A stretch of 5,068 nt of DNA from Hyphomicrobiales bacterium (GTDB lineage Bacteria; Pseudomonadota; Alphaproteobacteria; Rhizobiales; Devosiaceae). The notes beneath the pieces were generated by a model. The model searched no databases. It saw nothing but the letters and a program-made list of their open reading frames with translations, and had not been told where the DNA came from. Positions 1 through 5,068 of this stretch are shown piece after piece (position 1 is the stretch's first letter; each line of letters begins with the position of its first letter). Position numbers and translations under genes: made by a program. The DNA lies in NCBI GenBank assembly GCA_015487985.1, contig WFOP01000244.1, positions 1-5,068 of the forward strand, read 5' to 3'.

Positions 1-46
1 GTTCAATGCCAACAATGCCGGCATTGCCTCCCTCAAAATCAATTAG
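1..46 (+). CDS. 3' end of a plus-strand gene, product unidentified (possibly serA)
   Basis: Reading the plus strand from position 2 gives an open frame of 14 codons, FNANNAGIASLKIN, ended by TAG at 44-46. The rest of the gene lies left of the window. The residue pattern (GIASLKI, alternating hydrophobic) would suit the last beta strand of a small domain such as the ACT domain that ends many D-3-phosphoglycerate dehydrogenases. As I recall, serA lies close to purA in several Rhizobiales genomes. That identity is inference from 14 residues and context, not recognition. The gene converges on the minus-strand gene that ends at 39, so the two stop regions overlap by 8 bases. A chance open stretch of this length is quite possible. 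Confidence 0.4.
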   Translation, partial: FNANNAGIASLKIN

Positions 47-2480
47 ACGCCGGCGCAGCTGAGTCCTGAAGCAGGTCCGTTGCACCGGCTGCCCCATCAA
101 CAGAATCAAGAACCACGCTTGACGTATCAGGCGCACCGCCTCCTGAAGCCGCCTGCCATTGCGCCATCACATCACGGAACAAGGCCTGCGCCGCATCATC
201 TTTTTCAAGAGTGATAATGGCGCGGTTACCCGACGCATATATCAGCGCCAAATCCATCCACTTGCGGTTTTCAAGCAGGTCCAGATTGGTTCGGATATCC
301 TGATCCGCTGCACTCAGGGCGAATAAAAACGAATTGCCAACCACCCGCGCCGATGCGCCCACCAGAGCAACCCCCTGCACCAGTTCTTCGTTTTTCAACA
401 AAATACCGGGCAGACCGGCAACAGCGCCCCCCACAAAGGTTTCACTGACATCAAAATCAATTTCCATTAAATGACTTGCTGGCAGACTGGCATCACCATT
501 GCGCCGGATAAGAACTTTTACTTTCATATTGCGCGCCGGAATATTTGCCTGCCCGATCAAAGTAGGTTCGCCAAGTTCGTCAACGCCCCGGCTCCATTCC
601 ACGGTTCCCGAAAACGGAACGGCACCCGAATTACCATCGGTCGAAGCCTCAAGCAGCAGGGACTGCGCGCTCGCATTTGCACCGGCACTGGCCGGGTCAC
701 CTTCCTGCGTCAAAGAGGGGTCCGTTGTGCCACCCTCAGCGCCAAGACGGTCCTCAATCTTGTCATCGGCGCCATTTGGCTGGGCCACATTGCCCGTTTG
801 AGCATCGGCACCATCTTGGGTTGCAACCAGACGCTCGTCGGTTTTATTGGGATCTTCAAGGGCAACATTGGGGTCCGTCGGGTCTGCCGGTTCCACATCT
901 GTTGCAGTATTACCCGGCCCCGAGGCCTCGTCATTGCCCGTGGCCCCCACCTGCCGGATTGGTGTGCCCGTTTGAGTCGGAACCTGCTCGGGGGCCGTTT
1001 GCACCTCCCCCTGATTTTCACCCGATGAGGCAAATATGGAATCAAGGTCCACATATCCCTCTTTCCAGGCCCAGTATCCGCCCCCGCCAACTGCCCCCAG
1101 CAGCAAAATAACCAACACCAGAAAAATCGTCAGTCCGCCGCTGCTTTGTTCTTCATCCCCCACGGAGCTGAAAGCAACATCCCCCACGGACAAATCACCA
1201 GCACGGTCAATTTTTGCCGACCTGACCTCTCCGCCATCTTCTTCCGCAACGCCTTCCCCGCGCGCTTCCCGGTCCAGGGTTTGAATTGCCCGGTCCACGA
1301 CAGATTGCGCGTCATTTTCGCCCTCGATCCTGTCAACACCCGCACCAGCGCCGCCATTGTGTGAATCTGCCGAAAAATCTCCTGCCCGCAAATCGCCGCT
1401 CTGCACTTCCCCTGCCGGTGCGCGTTCGACACGCCCCCCCCCGGTGAGCTTTTGCGCCAGCAATTCTGCGTCTGACATATCAGCACCCGATGTCGGCCCG
1501 GCCTTACCAAGGTCAACGGCGTCAGCCCCCTCCAGCGGCGACCCCTGAACCGATGCTGGCAGAGTGCTGCCATTTTCATTTGGTGCCATGCCCGCAGGTG
1601 GGGCGCCCCTTGGCACAGCCGGACTGATCACCGGTCCCTTCAGCCCATTGGGGGGAACATCATTTTCAACTTCGCGCACCCGCGACATGGCCGCACCAAT
1701 TCCCTTGTCGGATTCCCGGGTTGATGAAACAACCGGCTCAACCGGCTTGGATATATCCGGGGCTAAAGCCCCCCCGGCTTCTTCAGCGGCAGAAGGCGTT
1801 TTAACATCAGGCCCCTCGCTTTTGTACTGTTGAGCCTTGCTTTGCTCAGATTGCGCAATGATGTCGTCCAGCGTTTCACTTTGTTTGTCGGTCTCTATGG
1901 CACCAGCCGGCTCAACAGTTTTCGGCGCACCGGCCTCCACACCGGATTCCTTGTTTCCCTTATCCCCGCCTGCTTCATTTTCAGACACGGCTCCAGCCGG
2001 CGTTGCGGTTTCCTCAACAACCGGCGTGGCCACCTCCGGTGCAACCACAGGCTCTTTTTTTGGCGCCCCGACTTCTTTTACTTCTTGCAGGGCCGGTTTT
2101 TCAGCCACCGCCACATCCTGTTTGCTTTCAGGGGCACCCTGCACGCTGTCCTGAGCACCCCCATTGCCCGGCACATTTTTATCCGGGGCCGGTGTCGTTT
2201 CTTTAACGGCTTCAGGTTCACTGACGGGAATGGATTCTTCGCTTGTGTCCTTTAATCCCCCCAAAAGCGCTTCGGTTGCATTATGTTCGACTTCACGAAT
2301 ACAGTCTTCCAGTTCAAGGCGATGCTGGGTAATTTCACGCGCAGGCAACGGGGGGTTGATGGCACGAAGTTGAGCGACCAGAGCTTTGCGCGCTTTTTCA
2401 TAGACATCACGTCTTGAAGCGCCATTATTTTCCGGCAATGCTTCAACGGCTTTGCTCAACAGTTCTTGGTAATTTGCCAT
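39..2480 (-). CDS. Uncharacterised single-pass membrane protein with long disordered linkers
   Basis: No function can be assigned to this 813-residue protein. Domains in order: residues 1-77 form a charged helical module (ALPEN at 14-18, RRDVYEKARKAL at 23-34, INPPLP at 41-46, then a helix to about 70). Residues 78-447 are a low-complexity Ala/Pro/Gly/Glu/Asp linker, holding a possible short helix at 390-407. One membrane helix lies at about 449-470 (TIFLVLVILLLGAVGGGGYWAW). Residues 473-604 are a second acidic linker. Residues 605-776 look folded, with PFSGTVEW (622-629), LPASHLMEIDFDV (666-678), GGAVAGLPGILLK (684-696) and RAIITLEK (753-760). The only cysteine is C60. There is no signal peptide, so I infer a cytoplasmic N-terminus and a periplasmic C-terminus. 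Both conserved ends resemble, from memory, rhizobial hypothetical proteins. The ATG follows a weak GAG at six bases and sits 47 bases after purA, suggesting one operon. Confidence 0.88.
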   Translation of the reverse strand: MANYQELLSKAVEALPENNGASRRDVYEKARKALVAQLRAINPPLPAREITQHRLELEDCIREVEHNATEALLGGLKDTSEESIPVSEPEAVKETTPAPDKNVPGNGGAQDSVQGAPESKQDVAVAEKPALQEVKEVGAPKKEPVVAPEVATPVVEETATPAGAVSENEAGGDKGNKESGVEAGAPKTVEPAGAIETDKQSETLDDIIAQSEQSKAQQYKSEGPDVKTPSAAEEAGGALAPDISKPVEPVVSSTRESDKGIGAAMSRVREVENDVPPNGLKGPVISPAVPRGAPPAGMAPNENGSTLPASVQGSPLEGADAVDLGKAGPTSGADMSDAELLAQKLTGGGRVERAPAGEVQSGDLRAGDFSADSHNGGAGAGVDRIEGENDAQSVVDRAIQTLDREARGEGVAEEDGGEVRSAKIDRAGDLSVGDVAFSSVGDEEQSSGGLTIFLVLVILLLGAVGGGGYWAWKEGYVDLDSIFASSGENQGEVQTAPEQVPTQTGTPIRQVGATGNDEASGPGNTATDVEPADPTDPNVALEDPNKTDERLVATQDGADAQTGNVAQPNGADDKIEDRLGAEGGTTDPSLTQEGDPASAGANASAQSLLLEASTDGNSGAVPFSGTVEWSRGVDELGEPTLIGQANIPARNMKVKVLIRRNGDASLPASHLMEIDFDVSETFVGGAVAGLPGILLKNEELVQGVALVGASARVVGNSFLFALSAADQDIRTNLDLLENRKWMDLALIYASGNRAIITLEKDDAAQALFRDVMAQWQAASGGGAPDTSSVVLDSVDGAAGATDLLQDSAAPASN
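1154..1190. repeat. Two 13-bp direct repeats, 24 bp apart
   Basis: The 13-mer CATCCCCCACGGA occurs at 1154-1166 and again at 1178-1190, offset by 24 bases, or eight codons. On the coding strand it encodes the repeated SVGD at residues 431-434 and 439-442, just before the membrane helix of the 813-residue protein. Recombination or slippage between the copies would remove or add eight residues in frame. It may simply be a small duplication within a tolerant linker. Confidence 0.6.
1434..1442 (-). repeat. Homopolymer of nine G on the coding strand
   Basis: The plus strand has nine consecutive C, read as GGG GGG GGG (Gly347-349) in the 813-residue protein, within the linker before the membrane helix. 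Homopolymers of this length are known slippage sites in bacteria. Losing one G would shift translation into a frame open to the stop at 1130-1132, giving a product of about 449 residues without the membrane helix. Gaining one G would stop translation after roughly 30 codons. Whether slippage really happens here is unknown. Confidence 0.7.
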
Positions 2481-2486
2481 ATTTTA

Positions 2487-2489
2487 CTC
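2487..2489 (-). promoter_or_regulatory. Weak ribosome binding site of the membrane-protein gene
   Basis: A GAG on the minus strand lies six bases before the ATG at 2478-2480 and is the only Shine-Dalgarno-like element there. The 47-base gap back to the purA stop shows no T-run terminator and no convincing promoter. This fits translation from a purA transcript. Confidence 0.35.
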
Positions 2490-2527
2490 GATACCCAAAG
2501 TTCCAGGTGTGGTTTTGCCAAATAATC

Positions 2528-3817
2528 TTATGTTTGGAAAGGGTCTGTTACCATAATCGTATCAGCCCGTTCCGGACTTGTTGAAAGTAACGCTACAGGA
2601 CAACCAATTAATTCTTCAATATAGCGCACGTACTTTATTGCCTGAGCGGGCAAATCCGCCCAGCTTCTGGCGCCAGCTGAAATATCCTGCCACCCTTCCA
2701 ACGTTTCATAAATCGGCTTAACCCGACTCTGTGCCCCCATTGAGGCAGGAAAATAATCCAACAGTTTTCCGTCCAGTTCATAGCCTGTGCAAACCTTAAT
2801 TTCGCTTAGACCATCCAGCACGTCAAGTTTTGTCAGGGCAATACCGTTAATGCCGCTGATTTTCACCATCTGGCGCACCAGAACAGCATCAAACCAGCCA
2901 CACCGCCGCTTGCGCCCGGTCACAACACCAAATTCATGGCCCTTTTCCCCCAGAAACTGCCCGATATCATCATTCAGTTCGGTTGGAAAAGGTCCCTCGC
3001 CAACCCGCGTTGTATAGGCCTTGGTAATTCCCAGCACATAATCCAGTTTTCCCGGACCAACCCCCGAACCGGCCGAGGCCTGCCCCGCAACAACATTTGA
3101 AGAGGTAACAAAGGGATAAGTGCCATGATCGTTATCCAGCAACGCCCCTTGCGCCCCTTCAAACAAAATACGTTTATTCTGTTTCACCATATCGTCCAGA
3201 AGCCGCCACGCCTGCCCCATGAACGGCAAAAGAAAATCCCTCACCCCGCTCAATTCATCATATATATCCCGGGCAACGATTTCCTTGATACCCATCCCCC
3301 GCCTCAAGGCATTGTGATGTAATAACAAACGCTCAATTTTTTCCATCAGGGATTCCGGCTCCGCCAAATCCATCACCCGAATGGCGCGCCGCCCCACTTT
3401 GTCCTCATAAGCCGGACCGATCCCGCGCTTGGTTGTGCCGATCTTCAAACCCGCATTTGAGCCTTCCCGGATGGCATCAAGCTCTTGGTGAAGAGACAAA
3501 ATCAGCGGTGCATTGGCCGCAACCATCAGCGTGTCGGGGGAAATATCCACCCCCTGCCCCTGCAGTTTTTTCACCTCTTCAACAAAATGTCGCGGGTCCA
3601 GCACAACCCCGTTACCAATGACAGAGGTTTTCCCCTGCACCAGTCCCGAAGGCAACAGGGACAATTTATATACTTTGCCATCAATCACCAGCGTATGACC
3701 GGCATTATGCCCCCCCTGATAACGCACCACAACATCGGCCCGGTCCGCCAGCCAGTCAACAATCTTGCCTTTGCCCTCGTCGCCCCATTGTGAGCCGACA
3801 ACCACCACATTCGCCAT
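2528..3817 (-). CDS. purA: Adenylosuccinate synthetase
   Basis: A cytosolic enzyme that joins IMP and L-aspartate using GTP to give adenylosuccinate, the first committed step from IMP to AMP. purB then releases fumarate. The 429-residue length is normal for the family. Visible motifs: QWGDEGKGK at 10-18 with catalytic base D13, GGHNAGHT at 35-42 with catalytic H41, and signature [12 protein letters not shown] at 132-143 with K140. The IMP-contact segment is [17 protein letters not shown] (219-235) with TSSN at 238-241, followed by [10 protein letters not shown] (271-280). The aspartate/IMP loop is [12 protein letters not shown] (299-310), and guanine recognition is TKLD (329-332). D13 and H41 fall at the same numbers as in the E. 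coli enzyme, which supports this start, as does the GGGGGA ribosome site seven bases upstream. It is the first gene of a likely two-gene minus-strand unit. All key residues are present. Confidence 0.99.
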   Translation of the reverse strand: MANVVVVGSQWGDEGKGKIVDWLADRADVVVRYQGGHNAGHTLVIDGKVYKLSLLPSGLVQGKTSVIGNGVVLDPRHFVEEVKKLQGQGVDISPDTLMVAANAPLILSLHQELDAIREGSNAGLKIGTTKRGIGPAYEDKVGRRAIRVMDLAEPESLMEKIERLLLHHNALRRGMGIKEIVARDIYDELSGVRDFLLPFMGQAWRLLDDMVKQNKRILFEGAQGALLDNDHGTYPFVTSSNVVAGQASAGSGVGPGKLDYVLGITKAYTTRVGEGPFPTELNDDIGQFLGEKGHEFGVVTGRKRRCGWFDAVLVRQMVKISGINGIALTKLDVLDGLSEIKVCTGYELDGKLLDYFPASMGAQSRVKPIYETLEGWQDISAGARSWADLPAQAIKYVRYIEELIGCPVALLSTSPERADTIMVTDPFQT

Positions 3818-3824
3818 TTTTCAG

Positions 3825-3830
3825 TCCCCC
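3825..3830 (-). promoter_or_regulatory. Ribosome binding site of purA
   Basis: On the minus strand GGGGGA stands seven bases before the purA ATG. It is a good purine-rich match at normal spacing and supports the ATG at 3815-3817 as the start. Confidence 0.65.
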
Positions 3831-3872
3831 AAATCCACCCTGTCCAAATCCGCGCACACAAACAGACAATGC

Positions 3873-3887
3873 CTGAATATTTTTCAG
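3873..3887. repeat. 15-bp inverted repeat upstream of purA
   Basis: CTGAA at 3873-3877 and TTCAG at 3883-3887 flank the five AT bases TATTT. It could be an operator half-site pair or a small hairpin in the purA leader. It lies just downstream, in the purA direction, of the candidate -10 element. A 5+5 repeat may also be chance. Confidence 0.3.
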
Positions 3888-3915
3888 ATAGGCGGATGCC
3901 ATCCCATTGTGGCAA
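3886..3915 (-). promoter_or_regulatory. Candidate purA promoter
   Basis: On the minus strand, TTGCCA (3915-3910) matches the TTGACA -35 box at five of six bases. CTATCT (3891-3886), 18 bases later, resembles the CTATAT-like -10 box often described in alphaproteobacteria. Transcription would start near 3880 and leave a leader of about 60 bases. This is pattern matching only. Confidence 0.3.
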
Positions 3916-3988
3916 TTAAGTGTAATAATTTACGCTCACATGTTTGTGCCCTGTTCAATTGCTGATAAGTCTGCACAGCAACACTTAC

Positions 3989-3993
3989 AAGGG
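3989..3993 (+). promoter_or_regulatory. Ribosome binding site of the transporter gene
   Basis: AAGGG lies five bases before the ATG at 3999-4001. It is modest but correctly placed, and supports this start over Met51 (position 4149), which would remove the first membrane helix. Confidence 0.5.
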
Positions 3994-3998
3994 CTGAT

Positions 3999-4952
3999 AT
4001 GCCAAACCCACAAAATCATCAATTAAACCAGAGCAATTTATTTCACAATCTGGCGGCAAATCCCTATTTATTGCTTGTTCTTGCGACAATATTCTGGGGC
4101 GGCAACATCACAGCGGGCAAACTGGCGGTGGGTCATGTGGACCCCTCCATGCTCATTATTGGCCGTTGGGCCGGCGCCTTGCTGATTCTGGCCCCCATTG
4201 CCTGGCCCCATGTCAGGCGCGACTGGCAGAAGCTGAAACCCGGATTGCCACTGCTCGCCATGTTCGGCGCCCTTGGTTTCACCGGCTTTAATATCCTGAT
4301 GTATAATTCTTCATTGCACACCTCGGCCATTAACGGCTCCATGGAACAGGCTTCCATTCCCGTCTTTGTGCTTTTGGGCAATCTGATAATATTTGGCGTG
4401 CGCCCGCGCCTGCTGCAAATCATTGGCCTGTCGATTACAATCATGGGGGTTATCTGGGTGGCAACCGCCGGCGAGCCGGCCCGCATCCTGTCCCTGAGCG
4501 TCAATATCGGTGATGCCATGGTACTTCTGGCCTGCGTGTTTTATGCCGGCTATTCCCTCGCCCTGCGCTTCAAACCCAAAGTACACTGGCTGAGCTTTCT
4601 GGCCGTTTGTGCATTTTTTGCCCTGGTTACCGCCCTGCTCTCCCAACTTTTTATCAGTGGCGGGATGTCAAAGTTCCTTGAGCTTCTTCCCCAAATTACA
4701 CTTCGCGGCTGGCTGCTTATTGCCTATGTGATGCTTTTTCCCTCTATCCTCGCCCAGCTTTTTTATGCACGCGGTGTTGAGATAATCGGGGCCAACCGCG
4801 CCTCCATCTTCATCAATCTGCTACCCCTCACCGGCACATTGCTTTCGGTTTTACTGGTGGGGGAGACCTTCCAGAACTATCACCTGATTGCCGCAATTCT
4901 GGTTATCTGCGGCATTGTGCTGGCAGAATCCAGCATTCATAAAACCGGTTAA
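3999..4952 (+). CDS. EamA/DMT-family transporter
   Basis: An inner-membrane carrier of the drug/metabolite transporter superfamily (EamA type), 317 residues, the usual size. A polar, Asn/Gln-rich N-terminus of about 20 residues precedes ten predicted helices, near 22-41, 50-69, 82-101, 117-133, 139-156, 170-189, 196-219, 236-258, 266-287 and 294-311. They form two repeats of five. Family-like features are FWGGNITAGKLA (32-43) in helix 1, the NGSMEQASIPVFVLL stretch (112-126) leading into helix 4, and the GE pair (288-289) before the last helix (YHLIAAILVICGIVLAE). Members export or import amino acids, nucleosides or other small metabolites, and the substrate cannot be read from sequence. The gene is divergent from purA and ends before an inverted repeat. 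A purine-related substrate would be speculation from position alone. Confidence 0.93.
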   Translation: MPNPQNHQLNQSNLFHNLAANPYLLLVLATIFWGGNITAGKLAVGHVDPSMLIIGRWAGALLILAPIAWPHVRRDWQKLKPGLPLLAMFGALGFTGFNILMYNSSLHTSAINGSMEQASIPVFVLLGNLIIFGVRPRLLQIIGLSITIMGVIWVATAGEPARILSLSVNIGDAMVLLACVFYAGYSLALRFKPKVHWLSFLAVCAFFALVTALLSQLFISGGMSKFLELLPQITLRGWLLIAYVMLFPSILAQLFYARGVEIIGANRASIFINLLPLTGTLLSVLLVGETFQNYHLIAAILVICGIVLAESSIHKTG

Positions 4953-4954
4953 AA

Positions 4955-5015
4955 CCTTCAAAATAGACCAAAGTACCAGAAACTGATTTTTTTACCTCCG
5001 ACCTTGGTCTGAAGG
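4955..5015. terminator. Imperfect inverted repeat, possible terminator between convergent genes
   Basis: AGACCAA at 4965-4971 pairs with TTGGTCT at 5004-5010. Outside it, CCTTC at 4955-4959 pairs with GAAGG at 5011-5015 across a five-base bulge (4960-4964). The loop is long, about 32 bases, and holds a run of seven T at 4987-4993. Read on the minus strand, the AGACCAA/TTGGTCT stem is followed by ATTTT, which fits a weak terminator for the gene entering from the right. Read on the plus strand no T-run follows the stem. The long loop and bulge make this a weak call. Confidence 0.35.
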
Positions 5016-5021
5016 AAAATT

Positions 5022-5068
5022 TCATACGTCCGGGCAAGGCCCGAAAAGGTCCCCGGCCTCTATGAAAC
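5022..5068 (-). CDS. Possible 3' end of a minus-strand gene, product unidentified
   Basis: The minus strand from 5066 is open for 14 codons, FIEAGDLFGPCPDV, and stops at TGA (5024-5022). The residues look like an ordinary protein tail and the other two minus frames are less protein-like. The arrangement would be convergent with the transporter gene, with the inverted repeat at 4955-5015 between them. I do not recognise the family. The piece is too short to exclude chance, and the same bases can also fold (TTTCATA at 5020-5026 with TATGAAA at 5061-5067). Confidence 0.35.
   Translation of the reverse strand, partial: FIEAGDLFGPCPDV

Larger units (their letters stand above)
3818..3998. promoter_or_regulatory. 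Divergent intergenic region between purA and the transporter gene
   Basis: These 181 bases separate two outward-facing genes and must hold both promoters unless transcription starts elsewhere. The region is AT-rich in its centre (about 3914-3933). It carries small inverted repeats at 3873-3887 and 3894-3904, and an 8-bp inverted pair, CACAAACA at 3857-3864 with TGTTTGTG at 3941-3948. I found no open reading frame with a ribosome site, no riboswitch I recognise and no RNA gene. No convincing -35/-10 pair is visible for the transporter gene. Confidence 0.6.

Noticed and set aside
78..447. Linker of the membrane protein as a TonB- or FtsN-like proline-rich spanner (residue numbers)
   Set aside because: The linker lacks the regular Pro-Lys/Glu-Pro repeats of TonB, lies on the N-terminal side of the membrane helix, and the C-terminal domain has no recognisable TonB or SPOR motif.
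1130..1579. A 149-codon minus-strand frame inside the large gene
   Set aside because: It has no supporting ribosome site and its Arg/Trp/Cys-rich product looks like an out-of-frame reading. It is kept only as the frame that slippage at the G9 tract would enter.
471..2373. Several plus-strand open frames of 63-185 codons opposite the membrane-protein gene
   Set aside because: They lie wholly inside the minus-strand gene, overlap each other in different frames, have odd composition (rich in Cys, Arg, Pro, His) and lack ribosome sites. They are antisense shadows of a stop-poor, GC-rich low-complexity gene.
2481..2527. Possible terminator or promoter between purA and the membrane-protein gene
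   Set aside because: The only pairings are three-base stems with no T-run, and no -35/-10 pair at proper spacing is visible.
3923..3929. TAATAAT as a -10 box for the transporter gene
   Set aside because: No acceptable -35 hexamer lies 16-18 bases upstream; the sequence there is ATCCCA.
4133..4646. Two minus-strand open frames inside the transporter gene
   Set aside because: The plus-strand frame has ten clear membrane helices and a family match, and the opposite frames overlap each other and look like random translation.
5062..5068. ATG at 5062 as the start of a new plus-strand gene
   Set aside because: Only two codons are visible and the nearest AGG-like sequence (5047-5049) is about 12 bases away, too far for a normal ribosome site.

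Overview
The window looks like a chromosomal, core-genome stretch of an alphaproteobacterium, most likely Hyphomicrobiales (Rhizobiales) or a near relative. The evidence is a bacterial-type PurA, a moderately GC-rich sequence, and directly downstream of purA a large single-pass membrane protein. That protein's N-terminal module (an 'ALPEN..ASRRDVYEKARKAL' type helix, then 'INPPLP') and C-terminal domain match, from memory, a hypothetical-protein family of rhizobial genomes. The genus cannot be told from this sequence.

Layout, left to right. (1) Positions 1-46 hold what looks like the last 14 codons of a plus-strand gene that enters from the left. It overlaps by 8 bases, tail to tail, with the next gene. 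(2) Positions 39-2480, minus strand, encode an uncharacterised 813-residue protein: a conserved N-terminal helical module, a long low-complexity acidic/Ala-Pro-Gly linker, one membrane helix, a second linker, and a folded C-terminal domain. (3) Positions 2528-3817, minus strand, encode purA (adenylosuccinate synthetase), complete with all signature motifs. Only 47 bases separate it from the membrane-protein gene and they contain no terminator, so the two are probably co-transcribed. (4) Positions 3818-3998 form a divergent intergenic region with small inverted repeats and a candidate purA promoter. (5) Positions 3999-4952, plus strand, encode a ten-helix EamA/DMT-family transporter. (6) Positions 4953-5068 hold an imperfect inverted repeat that could be a terminator, and probably the last 15 codons of a minus-strand gene entering from the right.

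Functionally, purA makes the committed step from IMP to AMP. The transporter is a divergently transcribed neighbour with no visible link to purines. The membrane protein is the real unknown; its only contextual clue is its place behind purA. I see no mobile element, CRISPR array, tRNA, rRNA or defence system, and nothing that amounts to a clearly new system. The most unusual details are the domain plan of the 813-residue protein and a run of nine G in its coding strand. Loss of one G there would open a frame that ends just before the membrane helix.
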